From positions 29,126,383-29,190,382 of the forward strand of contig NC_053119.1 of assembly GCF_010015445.1 (NCBI RefSeq): 64,000 nt of DNA, in the 5' to 3' direction. The notes below the pieces were generated by a model. It was not told the origin of the DNA, made no database searches, and was given only the letters and a program-made list of their open reading frames with translations. This stretch comes from Perca fluviatilis (lineage: Eukaryota > Chordata > Actinopteri > Perciformes > Percidae). Below are positions 45,783 to 56,656 of this stretch, in pieces. Numbering within the stretch: position 1 is the first letter of the stretch; each line of letters begins with the position of its first letter. The position numbers were made by a program, and so were the translations under genes.

Positions 45783-47957
45783 CAAGAGGCTACTGTCTCA
45801 CGCAGTTCGCGCAGTAGGGGCGTGTGCAGCTCCCGCAGATGTATCTCTGGCAGCCACCGCACACGGTGTGTGTCTTGCGGTCCTTTTTCTTTGCACAGAG
45901 CTGACACCTCTTTCGCTTGCTGGGCACTCTCGCCGCTCTCGGTTCCGCTTGCTCCTCCTCGTCTTCCTCCTCCTCGTCTCCTCGCTGGTCTTGTCGGGCT
46001 CGCCTGACACCAGCGCCTGACTTCGGCGCGCCTGACCTCGCCGCCACGGCTTTGACGAGCGCGGCGGATGCCTGCGTGCGAGGTAGACGCGAGCATCTCT
46101 CGATGAGCGGAGTGACGAGCGCCCTGCCCTGCTGCTCGAGGAAGGCCCTGCGCCTGTTGAGCTTGCCGCGCAGCCACTTGGGCCTGAGCTCTTGCCAGAG
46201 CACAAAGGCGTTGTAGGCGGACACGTCGAGGATGTTGTGGAACAGGGCGAAGGGCCAGCGCGCCGTCTTCCTGCGGCAGCTGTACGTGCCGACAAGCTTG
46301 TCCAGGTTGTCCACGCCGCCCCTGGTGCTGTTGTAGTGCATGATGATGTCGGGCTTGGCGGCCCTGGAGGCGCTGACCCGCGCGTCCCCCGTGTGCAGCG
46401 TGCTCAGCAGCACCACGTTCCTGTTCCTCTTGGGCACGTAGGACACCAGAGTGACGGTGGGCGTGAAGGCGAACCTGGACGAGAAGACCGCGCGGCCCTT
46501 GGTGTCGAGCAAGGCGCGCGGCAGCTCGGGCTTGTTTTTGCGCATTGTGCCCACCACGGTGAGGCGCCCCTCGTGGAGGAGCTGCCGAGCCAGCTCGTAG
46601 GAGGTGAAAAAGTTGTCACACGTCACGTTGCGCGGACCCCGCAGGCCCTGATTCCTCTCGGGCTCGCCGCTCACAGACTTGCCCGTCTAGACCTGCATGT
46701 TCCACGCGTAGCTCGAGCCGGCATCGCAGGCCACCCACACCTTGAATCCGTACCTGGCGGGCTTGCTGGGCATGTACTGGCGGAAGGAGCATCGACCTTG
46801 GTGGACGTAACGGACAAGGAGGAGAACGATGAGCATGGGAGGAAAAGAGTGACGATGAAAAAGTTACAAAAACACACACACACATGCACACACATAGACA
46901 CACACACACACCGCGAAAGGGAACCAGCTGCTCGTCCACGGTCACATGGGGGCCCGGGTTGTAGAGGCGAGGCAGCCGCCGCACCCAGGCGTCCCACACG
47001 TCTCGTATGGCCGCCAGTTTGTCCGAGGCTCGTCTGGCGCCTCTCGTCTCGCGGTCGTTGAATCGCAGCAGTCGGGAGAGCGCGTGGAACCGCTTGAGTG
47101 ACATCGTGGCGCGGAAAATGGCCCTGCCGCTCTCCTCGTGCCACAGGCTCTCCAGGGCCTCGTTTTGGGACCTGTATGCGCCGGCGAGGAGCAGCAGCCC
47201 GAGGTAGCCGCCCAGCTCCGTGACGTCATTTTCCAGTCGTTGCCGCATTTCCTCAGGCCCTCGAGGTTCGTGGCGGTCACCACGATCTCTAGTATGCGCC
47301 GCGTGACCAACAGGTCAAACGTGGAGAGTATGTCGCGGACGGGTGTGGCCACGTACTCCCGGGCTATCTGGAGCCTGTTCGTCGTCGTCGTCTTGGTCAT
47401 GTTGTTCTCGTTCGTCATCTCGTTGTTGGTCCTCTTCCTCCTCTTCAAATTCGGCACCGTGGCGGCGAGGTCGACGGGGATGATACGTCGTCGAGGACCA
47501 TTCAATTTCACCGTTTCTGGACACGAACCTTTCGCTCTCCTCCTCATCCTGCTCGTCCTCGTCTTCGCCCTCTTTGTCTTCTTCTTCTCCCCTTTGCCGT
47601 CCATCTTGGGGTGCTGCTGCGTTTGCTCCTCGTTCTTTTCTCGTTCTTGTCCTCGTTCGTCTCGGTTGTCGGCGTCGTCATAGTCGTCTTCTCCTGCGTC
47701 ATGGTCGTGGTTGTCGGCGTCGCGGCAGTTGTTTTCTCCGTCGTCGTCATCGTGTTTGTCTCGGTCCTCCTCTGAAGCACAACCGCCAGATGACCGTTGG
47801 TCGTCGGAGTCGCTGTGGTCATCTTCTTCTTCTTCTTCTTCTTCTTCTTCTTCTTCTTCTTCTTCTGTGTCTTCTACCTCTTCCACTTGGGGGACATTGC
47901 GTGCCGCAAGGGTGAGAACCCGATGCAACTTCCAATTTAGAGTCCATTCCGGCATCA
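45783..47957 (-). pseudogene. piggyBac transposase, nearly intact
   Basis: The start MPEWTLNWKLHRVLTLA (ATG at 47957) precedes a very acidic tract encoded by (CTT)n on the plus strand (47820-47868), then basic stretches. A one-base frameshift near 47245 joins TATNLEGLRK to MRQRLENDVTELGGYLGLLL. The catalytic triad of the DDE_Tnp_1_7 family is visible. These are KVWVACDAGSSY, NVTCDNFFTSYELARQLL and NSTRGGVDNLDKLVGTYS, followed by RRKTARWPFALFHNILDVSA. A Cys-rich finger ends it (KRCQLCAKKKDR, CGGCQRYICGSC, CANC). A 115-bp intron, 46797-46911, contains a CA tract and has GT...AG ends. One in-frame stop interrupts MQV-stop-TGKS near 46688. Only the frameshift and the stop prevent expression. Confidence 0.85.
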
Positions 47958-48058
47958 CAACCGGCTGCTGAACCGAGTACAAAGAGTACAAAGGTCCAAA
48001 AGAAGAAGAAGAAGAAGAAGAAGCAAAGATGACAAAAACAAGAAGACAAATGTGAACA

Positions 48059-48060
<2 letters not shown>

Positions 48061-48140
<80 letters not shown>
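48061..48140. repeat. (GT)n microsatellite
   Basis: An 80-base GT run in the piggyBac 5' region, between the gene start and the 61-bp minisatellite. Confidence 0.97.
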
Positions 48141-48144
<4 letters not shown>

Positions 48145-48234
48145 AAAGTGTTTAGTAGGACGAGGATGAGGTTTGTTTCTTTTCCCCCTTTCCCTTACCA
48201 TTTCTGTGTTACTACTACAAGCCAGGCCAGGGTC

Positions 48235-49255
48235 CCCCGAATACCATTGAATAACTCACGGGTCCCCGAGACCCGAAGGCCAGGGCCGCGGTAGTAGAGA
48301 AATACCATTGAATAACGTACGGGTCACAGAGACCCGAAGGCCAGGGCTGCGGTAGTAGAGAAATACGACGGAATAATGTACGGGTCATAGAGACCCGAAG
48401 GCCAGGGCCGCGGTAGCAGAGAAATACCATAGAATAATGCACGGGTCACAGAGACCCGAAGGCCAGGGCCGCGGTAGCAGAGAAATACCATTGAATGATG
48501 CACGGGTCACAGAGACCCGAAGGCCAGGGCCGCGGTAGCAGAGAAATACCATTGAATAATGCACGGGTCCCTGAGACCCGAAGGCCAGAGCCGTGGTAGC
48601 AGAGAAATACCATCGAATAACGTATGGGTCCCTGAGACCCGAAGGCCAGAACCGCGGTAGCAGAGAAATACCATTGAATAATGCACGGGTCCCTGAGACC
48701 CGAAGGCCAGAGCCGCGGTAGCAGAGAAATACCATTGAATAATGCACGGGTCCCTGAGACCCGAAGGCCAGGCCGCGGTAGCAGAGAAATACCATTGAAT
48801 ACCGTATGGGTCAGAGAGACCCGAAGGCCAGAGCCGCGGTAGCAGAGAAATACCATTGAATACCGTATGGGTCAGAGAGACCCGAAGGCCAGAGCCGCGG
48901 TAGCAGAGAAATACCATTGAATACCATATGGGTCAGAGAGACCCGAAGGCCAGAGCCGCGGTAGCAGAGAAATACCATTGAATACCGTATGGGTCAGAGA
49001 GACCCGAAGGCCAGGGCCACGGTAGCAGAGAAATACCACGGAATAACGTATGGGTCAGAGAGACCCGAAGGCCAGAGCCGCGGTAGCAGAAAAATACCAT
49101 GGAATCCTGGCCAGGGTCCCCGAGACCCGAAGGCCAGGGCCGCGGTAGCAGGGAAATACCACGGAATAACGTATGGGTCCTCGAGACCCGAAGCACAACG
49201 CCAGGCCAATACAAAAAGTCAAATAAACTGAACGGGTCCCTGTGACCCAAAGGAC
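48235..49255. repeat. 61-bp minisatellite, ~16 units, derived from the piggyBac terminus
   Basis: The word ACCCGAAG recurs at 48271, 48332, 48393, 48454, 48515 and on to 49185, a steady 61-bp step. Each unit reads GGCCAG(G/A)GCCGCGGTAGCAG, AGAAATACCATTGAATA and a GGGTC(A/C)C(A/T)GAGACCC near-palindrome. The last unit grades into the element terminus (GGGTCCCTGTGACCCAAAGG). Long antisense frames here are artefacts because 61 is not a multiple of 3 and the frames cycle. Confidence 0.95.
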
Positions 49256-49419
49256 AACACATGGGTTCAGATGTTCATAGAGTCCGTTATTCGAGTTTTA
49301 AATAACAATACACATTTTCATTGGCCCATCAGTATGCTTTGACTAGAGGAGTAACTATTCACTAATGGCATTCTAGATAGGCGGAGCCAGCACTTTCTAC
49401 GACTCTGGGCTACTCTGCT

Positions 49420-50134
49420 TTTTCCTTACAATACCCTTAATGGAGCAGCAATGCTTAGTGTCAGATAACGTCCATAATATTTGGACTTTGGGTTAGATTT
49501 TTTGACAGTTTTAAGTGGTTATGATGAGCAATATAGGAGAGGATTTTGGTGATGATTGATCGTTGTTTAGGTACATTAAACCACGTTAAGCTTTTTCACG
49601 TTAAGCTTTTTCCTTACAATACCCTTAATGGAGTAGTAACGCTTAGTGTCAGATAACGTCCATAATATTTGGACTTTGGGTTAGATTTTTTGACAGTTTT
49701 AAGTGGTTATGATGCGCAATATAGGAGAGGATTTTGGTGATGATTGATCGTTGTTTAGGTACATTAAACCACGTTAAGCTTTTTCCTTACAATAGGCTCT
49801 AATGAAGCAGAAATGCTTAATGTCAGATAACGTCCATAATAATTGGACTTTGGGTTCGAGTTTTTGACAGTTTTCAGTGCTTATGAGGAGAAATATGAGA
49901 GAGAAATTTGGTAATCATTGATCATTGTTTAGGTACATTGAACCACGTTAAGCTTTTTCCTCGCCATAGGGCCAATGATGAAGAAAACATTAACGTGAAA
50001 TAACTTCTATAATCGTTGGATTTCGATTTAGTTTTTTTGACAGGCTTAAGTGTTCATGACAAGATATGACCATGATAAATCTGGTGATGATTGATCATTG
50101 TTTAGATACATTAAACCATGTTAAGCTTTTTCCC
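49420..50134 (-). repeat. Right TIR of the MULE: tandem ~170-bp units, inverted
   Basis: The inverse words AACCACGTTAAGCTTTTTCC occur near 49579, 49768 and 49941, with the outermost at 50113-50134. The units match the left arm in the same outer-to-inner order, including the shared variant unit with ATTTGGTAATCATTGATCAT. Confidence 0.9.
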
Positions 50135-50143
50135 CATCGTGAA

Positions 50144-50334
50144 TCCTGGAAAACACACACCAGCGTTTTCATACCTGCAGGAGAAGGGAACAAGGTTTTC
50201 TTCTCAAAAGTTGACTGGAACAGCTCCCCTCCTTCTGCCCTTTTTGGAGGGAAAGTTTCTCCGTGGCCGCTGACGAGCGACATGGACCGGTTCTGTTGTT
50301 TCGTGGAAACCTACGGACTGATGGACTACATACA
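50144..50334 (+). pseudogene. Split coding exon of an unidentified gene, right part
   Basis: In frame with 35764-35802, this reads SWKTHTSVFIPAGEGNKVFF, SKVDWNSSPPSALFGGKV, SPWPLTSDMDRFCCFVET and YGLMDYI. It ends before GTAAGG, a splice donor (GT at 50335). The joined exon would be 230 bp with about 76 codons. The composition (mixed hydrophobic, Trp, Cys, Pro) is protein-like and unlike the surrounding repeats. I do not recognise the gene. It could be a host gene exon inactivated by the MULE, a duplicated copy, or a gene of another transposon. The functional allele, if any, must lack the insertion. Confidence 0.5.
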
Positions 50335-50339
50335 GTAAG

Positions 50340-51064
<725 letters not shown>

Positions 51065-51223
51065 CCAAAGTGAACAGCTGGCCAACAGCGAGTCACGTAT
51101 GTCGAATAGCTACACAGCTAGCACAGCTAGCGGAGTAGCTAGTGTGTCCTTCTTTGTCAACCACACGTTAGTCTGAGAGCTAACTGACTAGACATAGTCA
51201 CATGGCGTTGACACCACGCACAC

Positions 51224-51225
<2 letters not shown>

Positions 51226-51310
<85 letters not shown>
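51226..51310. repeat. (CA)n microsatellite, ~85 bp
   Basis: A second CA run 165 bases downstream of the first. Confidence 0.98.
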
Positions 51311-51313
<3 letters not shown>

Positions 51314-51321
51314 AAGTATAA

Positions 51322-51372
51322 AAGAGCAGAAAAAGCAGCAGAACCCAAGCAAAGTAAAGTACTTATCTTAAT
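51322..51372 (+). repeat. Direct repeat, copy 1 (CAGAAAAAGCAGCAGAACCC)
   Basis: AAAAAGCAGCAGA(A/G)CCCAAGC followed by AAAGTAAAGTACTTATCTTA appears here and again at about 53278-53325 in the same orientation. The TIR element 51499-53151 lies between the copies. Confidence 0.85.
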
Positions 51373-51498
51373 ATCTAGCTGTCTGTAGTAAGTTCCTCAG
51401 AAGCCAAAAGCACACTAGCCTTGGTCTGATTTGAGCTGACTTATGTAATTGGCTGCAGGTGACTAGGCCCCACCCAGCTAATCAGTCACCAAAGCACC

Positions 51499-53151
51499 AG
51501 GGGTCTCATTTATAAAACTGTGCGTAGGATCCTTACTATAAGTGTACGTGCGCCCAAAAGCCCAAACTGGTAACGAAAAAACGTCACATTTATAAAACCG
51601 TGTGTACGCACACCTGTAAGCATGTTCCCTTTATAAATCACAGATTGACTACAAGTGTGCGTACGTGGATCAGCCTCTTATCCTGCCCTGTACACGCCCA
51701 TTTTTAACCATAAATAGTTCCAAAAAAAATTCACCTCGTGAATGCTGATAAGTATGTTAATGACCCTTGCAGTTGTTCTTTTGTTACACCGAATCATGCC
51801 AAATCATTACGACTGGCGGAGAAAAAAAACAAAAAAACCTATCAGACGCTCGGGAATTGCTGCCAATTGAATTATAATTTCGGCCTGTTGTCGCACAGTG
51901 TAGGGAAACCGGATCCATAGACTACCTTTATTAATAAAATCTTCCAAAACAGCAGGCATTACGGCACTCGGGGACAGCTTCGATATACCAGACGTATATA
52001 ATAAGATTTAACAGAACTATATATTATATCCAAACAAGCCTTAGTGATGAAGTTTAAGATTATATATAATATTTATTTAAAAAAACACTTAGCTGTCTGA
52101 CATTTCCCTCTGGAAACAGCCGGTTTCACCCAGAGTGGCGAGGACCTGGATGGCACGGTTCCGGCGCGTTACCCTCTCTACTGGACCCAATTCAGTACAT
52201 AGATCCAAGAGCGCAGCTATATTACTGTTACAGCTATATTAGGGAATTTAAATCGGCATATGAGCCAGTCATCGTCATGGTCCCTGAAGTCTCCTGATTC
52301 TTCCATTGCTGTCCTCCTGCGGGGCCAGCAGTGCCATCATGCAGCATTACGCACGGATTCACCGCAGTATTTATATGTTTAGCCTACAACAATTTGTGAT
52401 TGTTAACACCTTGCTAAAATCACAGCAACAACTAGTGGTATCCCCCACCCCGAGATACAATTTGAAATCGAAATGTAATAGGCAAACACACTTTTCTTCA
52501 TGCAGGTTTTGTTATGAACAGTATTAAAGTTCGGACTGATAACGAGGACATAGAGCATAACGATTGCGCGATAGCTTAACGGCTGTATTTTCAGACTTTG
52601 ACATTTGATGATATATGCACAGTTATAAAGACAGATATTTAGTTATTTACACTGTGTTCTGCAGTTATATTCTAGGGTATTTGATGCTATCCTGTATTCC
52701 ATGCAGTCGTAGCGGACAATGTGACGGCGAGACAGCGCTGATTAAATATTAAGAATGAGTTCTGATTTAAGATTTGAGTTGGAGGAGTTTATGGAACAAT
52801 TATCACTCAGAACAATTATCACTCAATTATCACTCAGTACAATCTTCATGATATGGTGTGAAGAAATGTGCGTGAGGCATTAATACTTAAACATATTAAG
52901 AGTAGCCTAATCGTTATTCCCACATGTACTTTCTGCAGTCTGACTTCAGTTCACCACCTCACCATCTGCGTCGCCAATTCCTATTTTGTCTCCAAAATGT
53001 GCGTACGCATGGGTCAGAGTTTGCATGGATGACCGCACATTCTCCCGTCAAGTTTGTTTTTTATAAATCTCAACCTTTGCGTGGGAAGTGGCATACGCAC
53101 ATTTTCAGCCCCGTTTTGTGCGTACGCCACGTTTATAAATGAGACCCCTGG
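51499..53151. mobile_element. TIR element, CCAGGGGTCTCATTTATAAA termini
   Basis: CCAGGGGTCTCATTTATAAA at the left is exactly inverted at the right (TTTATAAATGAGACCCCTGG). Subterminal GTGCGTACG words occur at both ends. There is no transposase. The style resembles the Harbinger-like element at 7370-10405, but the 3-base duplication is not clear, so the superfamily is tentative. Confidence 0.75.
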
Positions 53152-53277
53152 ACAGTTGTTTGCTCCACTCCCAACTCACACTTAGCTAGATTGAAACTAA
53201 GCAGTTTCAGTCACTAAGTAAATCCACTAAATTCTTGCCAAAGACGCACCAAATCCAGCAAACACACACAGCAGAAG

Positions 53278-53325
53278 TAGAAAAAGCAGCAGAGCCCAAG
53301 CAAAGTAAAGTACTTATCTTAATAA
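53278..53325 (+). repeat. Direct repeat, copy 2
   Basis: Copy of 51322-51372. It is followed here by AACGTTACATGTGTTGTGGA, the start of the segment inverted at about 63.7 kb. Confidence 0.85.
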
Positions 53326-53690
53326 CGTTACATGTGTTGTGGAACAAAGCTAAGCTAGCTAGCTAACGAGCAAGTTGAGCATCAAGCTAGTGGCGTAAAT
53401 TGTGTGAGACGAGAGATGTAGTTCACTGAGCGGTTACACACAAATCTAAGTGGTCATATGACAAACCTACGGCTAACTGAGACTTTCTTCGGTTCAAAAA
53501 TTATCTTACATTGACGACCATCATATTTGTAATCCATTGCTCAATTCAAACGGGATCAAAAAAGTATTATTTCTCCATTGACTCTCCTTCATATTCTTTC
53601 AGAATTAAGGTCCCATGAGGTCCACCGGAAGGACTTCGGCTCTCTATTGGAGAGAGGAACTACGATTTCTCCTGTTGCAGGAGTCGAGGT
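53326..53690 (+). repeat. Inverted segment, left copy
   Basis: ACATGTGTTGTGGAACAAAG, TAAGCTAGCTAGCTA, TCATATTTGTAAT, AATTCAAACGGGATCAAAAA and AAGGTCCCATGAGGTC appear in this order. They reappear in inverse order and strand at 63365-63720. Similarity is moderate to high by eye with small indels. Confidence 0.8.
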
Positions 53691-54847
53691 AAGCAAAACA
53701 ATTTCATCTCGTAAGTGACTTGTCGTTCTTACACATAACCGTGTTACTTTTGTTCCTCACACTGACACAAGTTTGTAAATGTCTGGTCTCAATATGTTTA
53801 GAAATGTAATCATAGCTTAGCAAACTCATCGAAGCAGAAGCGAATATCCAAATGTTAGTAGGCTATCCTTGCTAGGTCTACACAATGTTGTGATGTTAAC
53901 CATGTAACTTCATCCGTCTGGGATGTTGCATTGCAATAACAAATACATTTGAGTAAAGTAATCAACAGGCTATCTGCCTGTGTTAAGTAGGGAGGGATGG
54001 TTAGGAAACAAAATGTAATGCATGCCCCAACGTTTTTTCTTCTTCTAATAGTTATCATGAAACGAGGAAGGGACATAGTGTCCTTTTTTGCCACAGCAAA
54101 CAAAAAAGTAAGAGAAACAAATCAAGGTTTTGAGAGAGTTGAGGAGCAGGAATAGGGAGAGCCAGCATGTGATGAAAGTGAGGACTCTGACACAGAGAGG
54201 TAAATTCCAGAGGGTGAGGAGGATGAAGAAGAGGGTGAGTAGCATGAAGAGGGTGAGGAGCATGAAGAAGAGGGTGACGAGGAAGAAAACATACAGGGAC
54301 AGAGAGAGGAACAGCCAGAGGGACAGCAAGTGGATCCATGCGGATCAAGTACTGCACCATCAGGTTTGTGATGAAGAAGGTTCTTACTATTTAAAAAGCA
54401 GTGCAATTACAATTTCATTGTAGGCCTACTGTGTGTCCTTAAAATGGTGCTTTCTGCTGTAAATTCGTTTTCGTGTCATTATGGCTCTGTTTCTTTTTTT
54501 TAAGTAAATACTTGGCCTACATTTTGAAATACATGCAGATATACATGCATAAGTAAATAAATGTTGTAGTTGTGCCCTATGTTTACTGTACATCTTTTCT
54601 ACAGATATCAGCAAGTCCAAGTATGACGTACCAGTACAGCCCAACTTGAATATATTCCCAACCACATTGATGGGGGGACAGAAGATGGAGCTTCAAGCCA
54701 AACTGGTATACTACTCATCCGTGGCTTGAGTATTCTGTCATGATGGACTCTACATATTTCTATGCATGTAGACATTTTAGCACACCAAATGCCCCAGACA
54801 CTGTTTTTGTTTCAATACCTGGTTTTAGAAACTGGAAAAAAGCAACT

Positions 54848-55690
54848 TGTGTGGGAGACAGAACGGACCCAAATGCTAGGCTCAGCAAAAAACAGGTTTA
54901 TTAGAATTGACCAAAAGAAAGGATGAGTGGGGAGGCAGACGCCAGGGACAGGAGCGAGGGCCCTGGGGCTGGGATAGGGCAGAGAGGGATACGAGGACTG
55001 GGGTAGGATGCCGAGGGAGCTCACTGGGATAGGATGACGAGGGAGCTCACTGGGATAGGATGACGAGGGACTCACTAGGATAGGGTGGCAAGGGACTAAC
55101 TGGGACAGGATGACGAGGGAGCGCGGGGAAACCGGGGGCCGAGGGAACCGAGGAGGAGGCACTGGAGTCCGGGGAACAGGGGAGTCGAAGAGGGGATGGC
55201 TGGAAGCAGGAGCGGAGGCAGGACGGAGCAGAAGCGGAGGCAGGGTGGAGCAGGAAACTGTGAGGAGGGGACCGAATTGGAGGTAACGGAGAGGTATGGA
55301 GAGATGGCTGCAGGGGATAAACACAAAGAGTGTCAGCAACAGACAGGGACAGGTAAGTACAAGACTTTGCAGAGAGCTTGTATTGCATGTCACCAGGACA
55401 ACTGAAGCAACAATCAAGCGACGATGATGAGTGGATCCGGGGTTCAAATACTGGTCGTGATTGTAGATGGCTAGCAGGTGTGCACAGCGGGAGAGGTGAT
55501 GGTGGAATGACGAGCAGGTGTGCGTAGTCAGCTGGCAGTAGCAGGCAGGAGCAGGCAGGAGGAGGGGAAACACAGGGGACACAGAGAGAGGCAGGGCCAA
55601 CAGAGAAACTGACAGTGGAAAATAAAAGAGGAACTAGGAAACTAGAAAACAAAACAAAAACTCACAGCCAGTCGACCCCAACCATCACAG
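54848..55690. mobile_element. Unclassified insertion with AACT target duplication
   Basis: It begins TGTGTGGGAGACAGAACGGA and ends ACCCCAACCATCACAG. AACT flanks both sides (54844-54847, 55691-55694). Removing it joins FRNWKKA to TMRDAGF in frame. The interior has G-rich GATGACGAGGGA repeats (54990-55110) and an A-rich right end. The long antisense Pro/Ser frame is an artefact. Confidence 0.75.
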
Positions 55691-56295
55691 AACTATGAGA
55701 GACGCAGGGTTTTCAGTACATGCAAAGTCTGAACGACACAAGTGTGCAATGATAGAATGGACACTATGGGCAACACTAACAGATCTCCTTGACAAAGAAC
55801 ACCCTAAACATGTACAAGAAAATCGGGCATATATTAAAACAGTTGGGGAAATGCTGTTACTTACAGCTACACAAAAAATAGCACAAAGAGGACATGATGA
55901 ATGAAGAAAAGTGAGGTTTTTAGCATCATGGCAGATGAAACAAAGGATATTTCAAAAAAAGAACAGAGGTCTTTCACACTCAGGTACTATTACAATGGGG
56001 CCATTAAGGAGAGTTTTCTCCATTTTGAATCTGCAGAGAGGTTAGATGCAGCAGGGCTCACTGGAAAAATAGTGCACTTACTGGAACGTTATGGCCTGAA
56101 CTACAAAATAACCTCGTAGGCCAAATGTACGATGACGCTGCAGTTATGAGCGGTAAGCATTCAGGGGTTCAGGCAAGGATCAAAGAACAGGCTAAATTTG
56201 CCTTCACCATCTGTTGTAGTGCACATTGTCTCAATTTAGTGTTAGTTGATGTAGTCAAAAGTGTCCCAGAAACAGAGGAGTTTTTTTCTTTGTTA

Positions 56296-56656
56296 CGTTT
56301 ACACGTGGCCAGCTATTTTCATAATCGGACATTTCAACCTCTCCATTTTCAAAAATAACATCCTGCACAGCTGTCAGTTTTCAGAAAAGTGTTCGTTTAC
56401 ATATATGCCGTCAATGCAGTCAAGAGCATGCCAAACCTGTAGGTAAGCTCAAGCCCACGTTAGCCAATCAGAATCCCGAAAATAGCAACAACAGCAACGA
56501 ATCACTTCCTCTTTCTCTCTCTCGGCTGCCTAAACCTCAGTTTGTTTCAGTTTACATGCAAACGTGCAAACGAAGATTTCAAAAATCTCCACTCTGGCCG
56601 GAGTTTTTAGAAAGACTCGGTTTCAGAGGCGAATTCTCCGTTTGCGTGTAAACGAT
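56296..56656. repeat. MITE with CGTTTACACG / CGTGTAAACG ends in the hAT gene
   Basis: ACGTTTACACGTGGCC on the left and TTTGCGTGTAAACGATGG on the right are imperfect inverses. A further TTTACATGCAAACG word lies inside. It separates EEFFSLL from the C-terminal part of the transposase. No TSD was resolved. Confidence 0.55.

Larger units (their letters stand above)
45326..49268. mobile_element. piggyBac element with expanded subterminal repeats
   Basis: The left end is TTAACCCTTGTATTGTCCTT, with the expected TTAA target. The right end reads AAAGGACAACACATGGGTT followed by a degenerate TTCA. Inside the left end, CTTCGGGTCCC(A/C)GGGACCC motifs occur four to five times (45387-45690). Inside the right end the inverse motif is amplified to sixteen 61-bp units. 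The transposase gene lies between them on the minus strand. It is nested in the MULE. Confidence 0.85.
35803..50134. mobile_element. MULE (Mutator-like) transposon, 14.3 kb, with long repeat-built TIRs
   Basis: A perfect 9-base duplication, CATCGTGAA, flanks the unit (35794-35802 and 50135-50143), the hallmark length for MULEs. Both ends begin GGGA and run into AAAAAGCTTAAC(G/A)TGGTTTA. The arms (35803-37289 and 49420-50134) are inverted arrays of ~170-bp units. On the minus strand the interior encodes a MULE-type transposase with SWIM finger, a Ulp1-like protease and a PHD-like finger. Later insertions are hAT 36543-37241, a TIR element about 37727-39265, hAT 39879-40925, MITE 41983-42939 and piggyBac about 45326-49268. 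Without them the element would be about 7 kb. Confidence 0.85.

Noticed and set aside
46192..47061. 289-codon plus-strand ORF rich in Val/Ala/His/Arg
   Set aside because: Antisense shadow of the GC-rich piggyBac transposase gene.
48215..48917. Three long overlapping antisense ORFs of 136 codons with repeating YSMVFLCYRGSGLRVS-type peptides
   Set aside because: They are read-throughs of the 61-bp minisatellite cycling through frames; no independent coding evidence.
50066..50338. The ATG at 50066 as a gene start (MTMINLVMIDHCLD...)
   Set aside because: The first 25 codons come from the MULE terminal repeat. A similar peptide, MTMLNLVMIDRCLD, is read from the left arm at 35893 on the minus strand. 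Only the part after 50143 is outside the MULE.
54812..55652. Antisense Pro/Ser-rich ORFs of 262 and 201 codons
   Set aside because: They lie wholly within the 54848-55690 insertion (G-rich repeats on +). Composition is driven by the repeat and no domain is visible.
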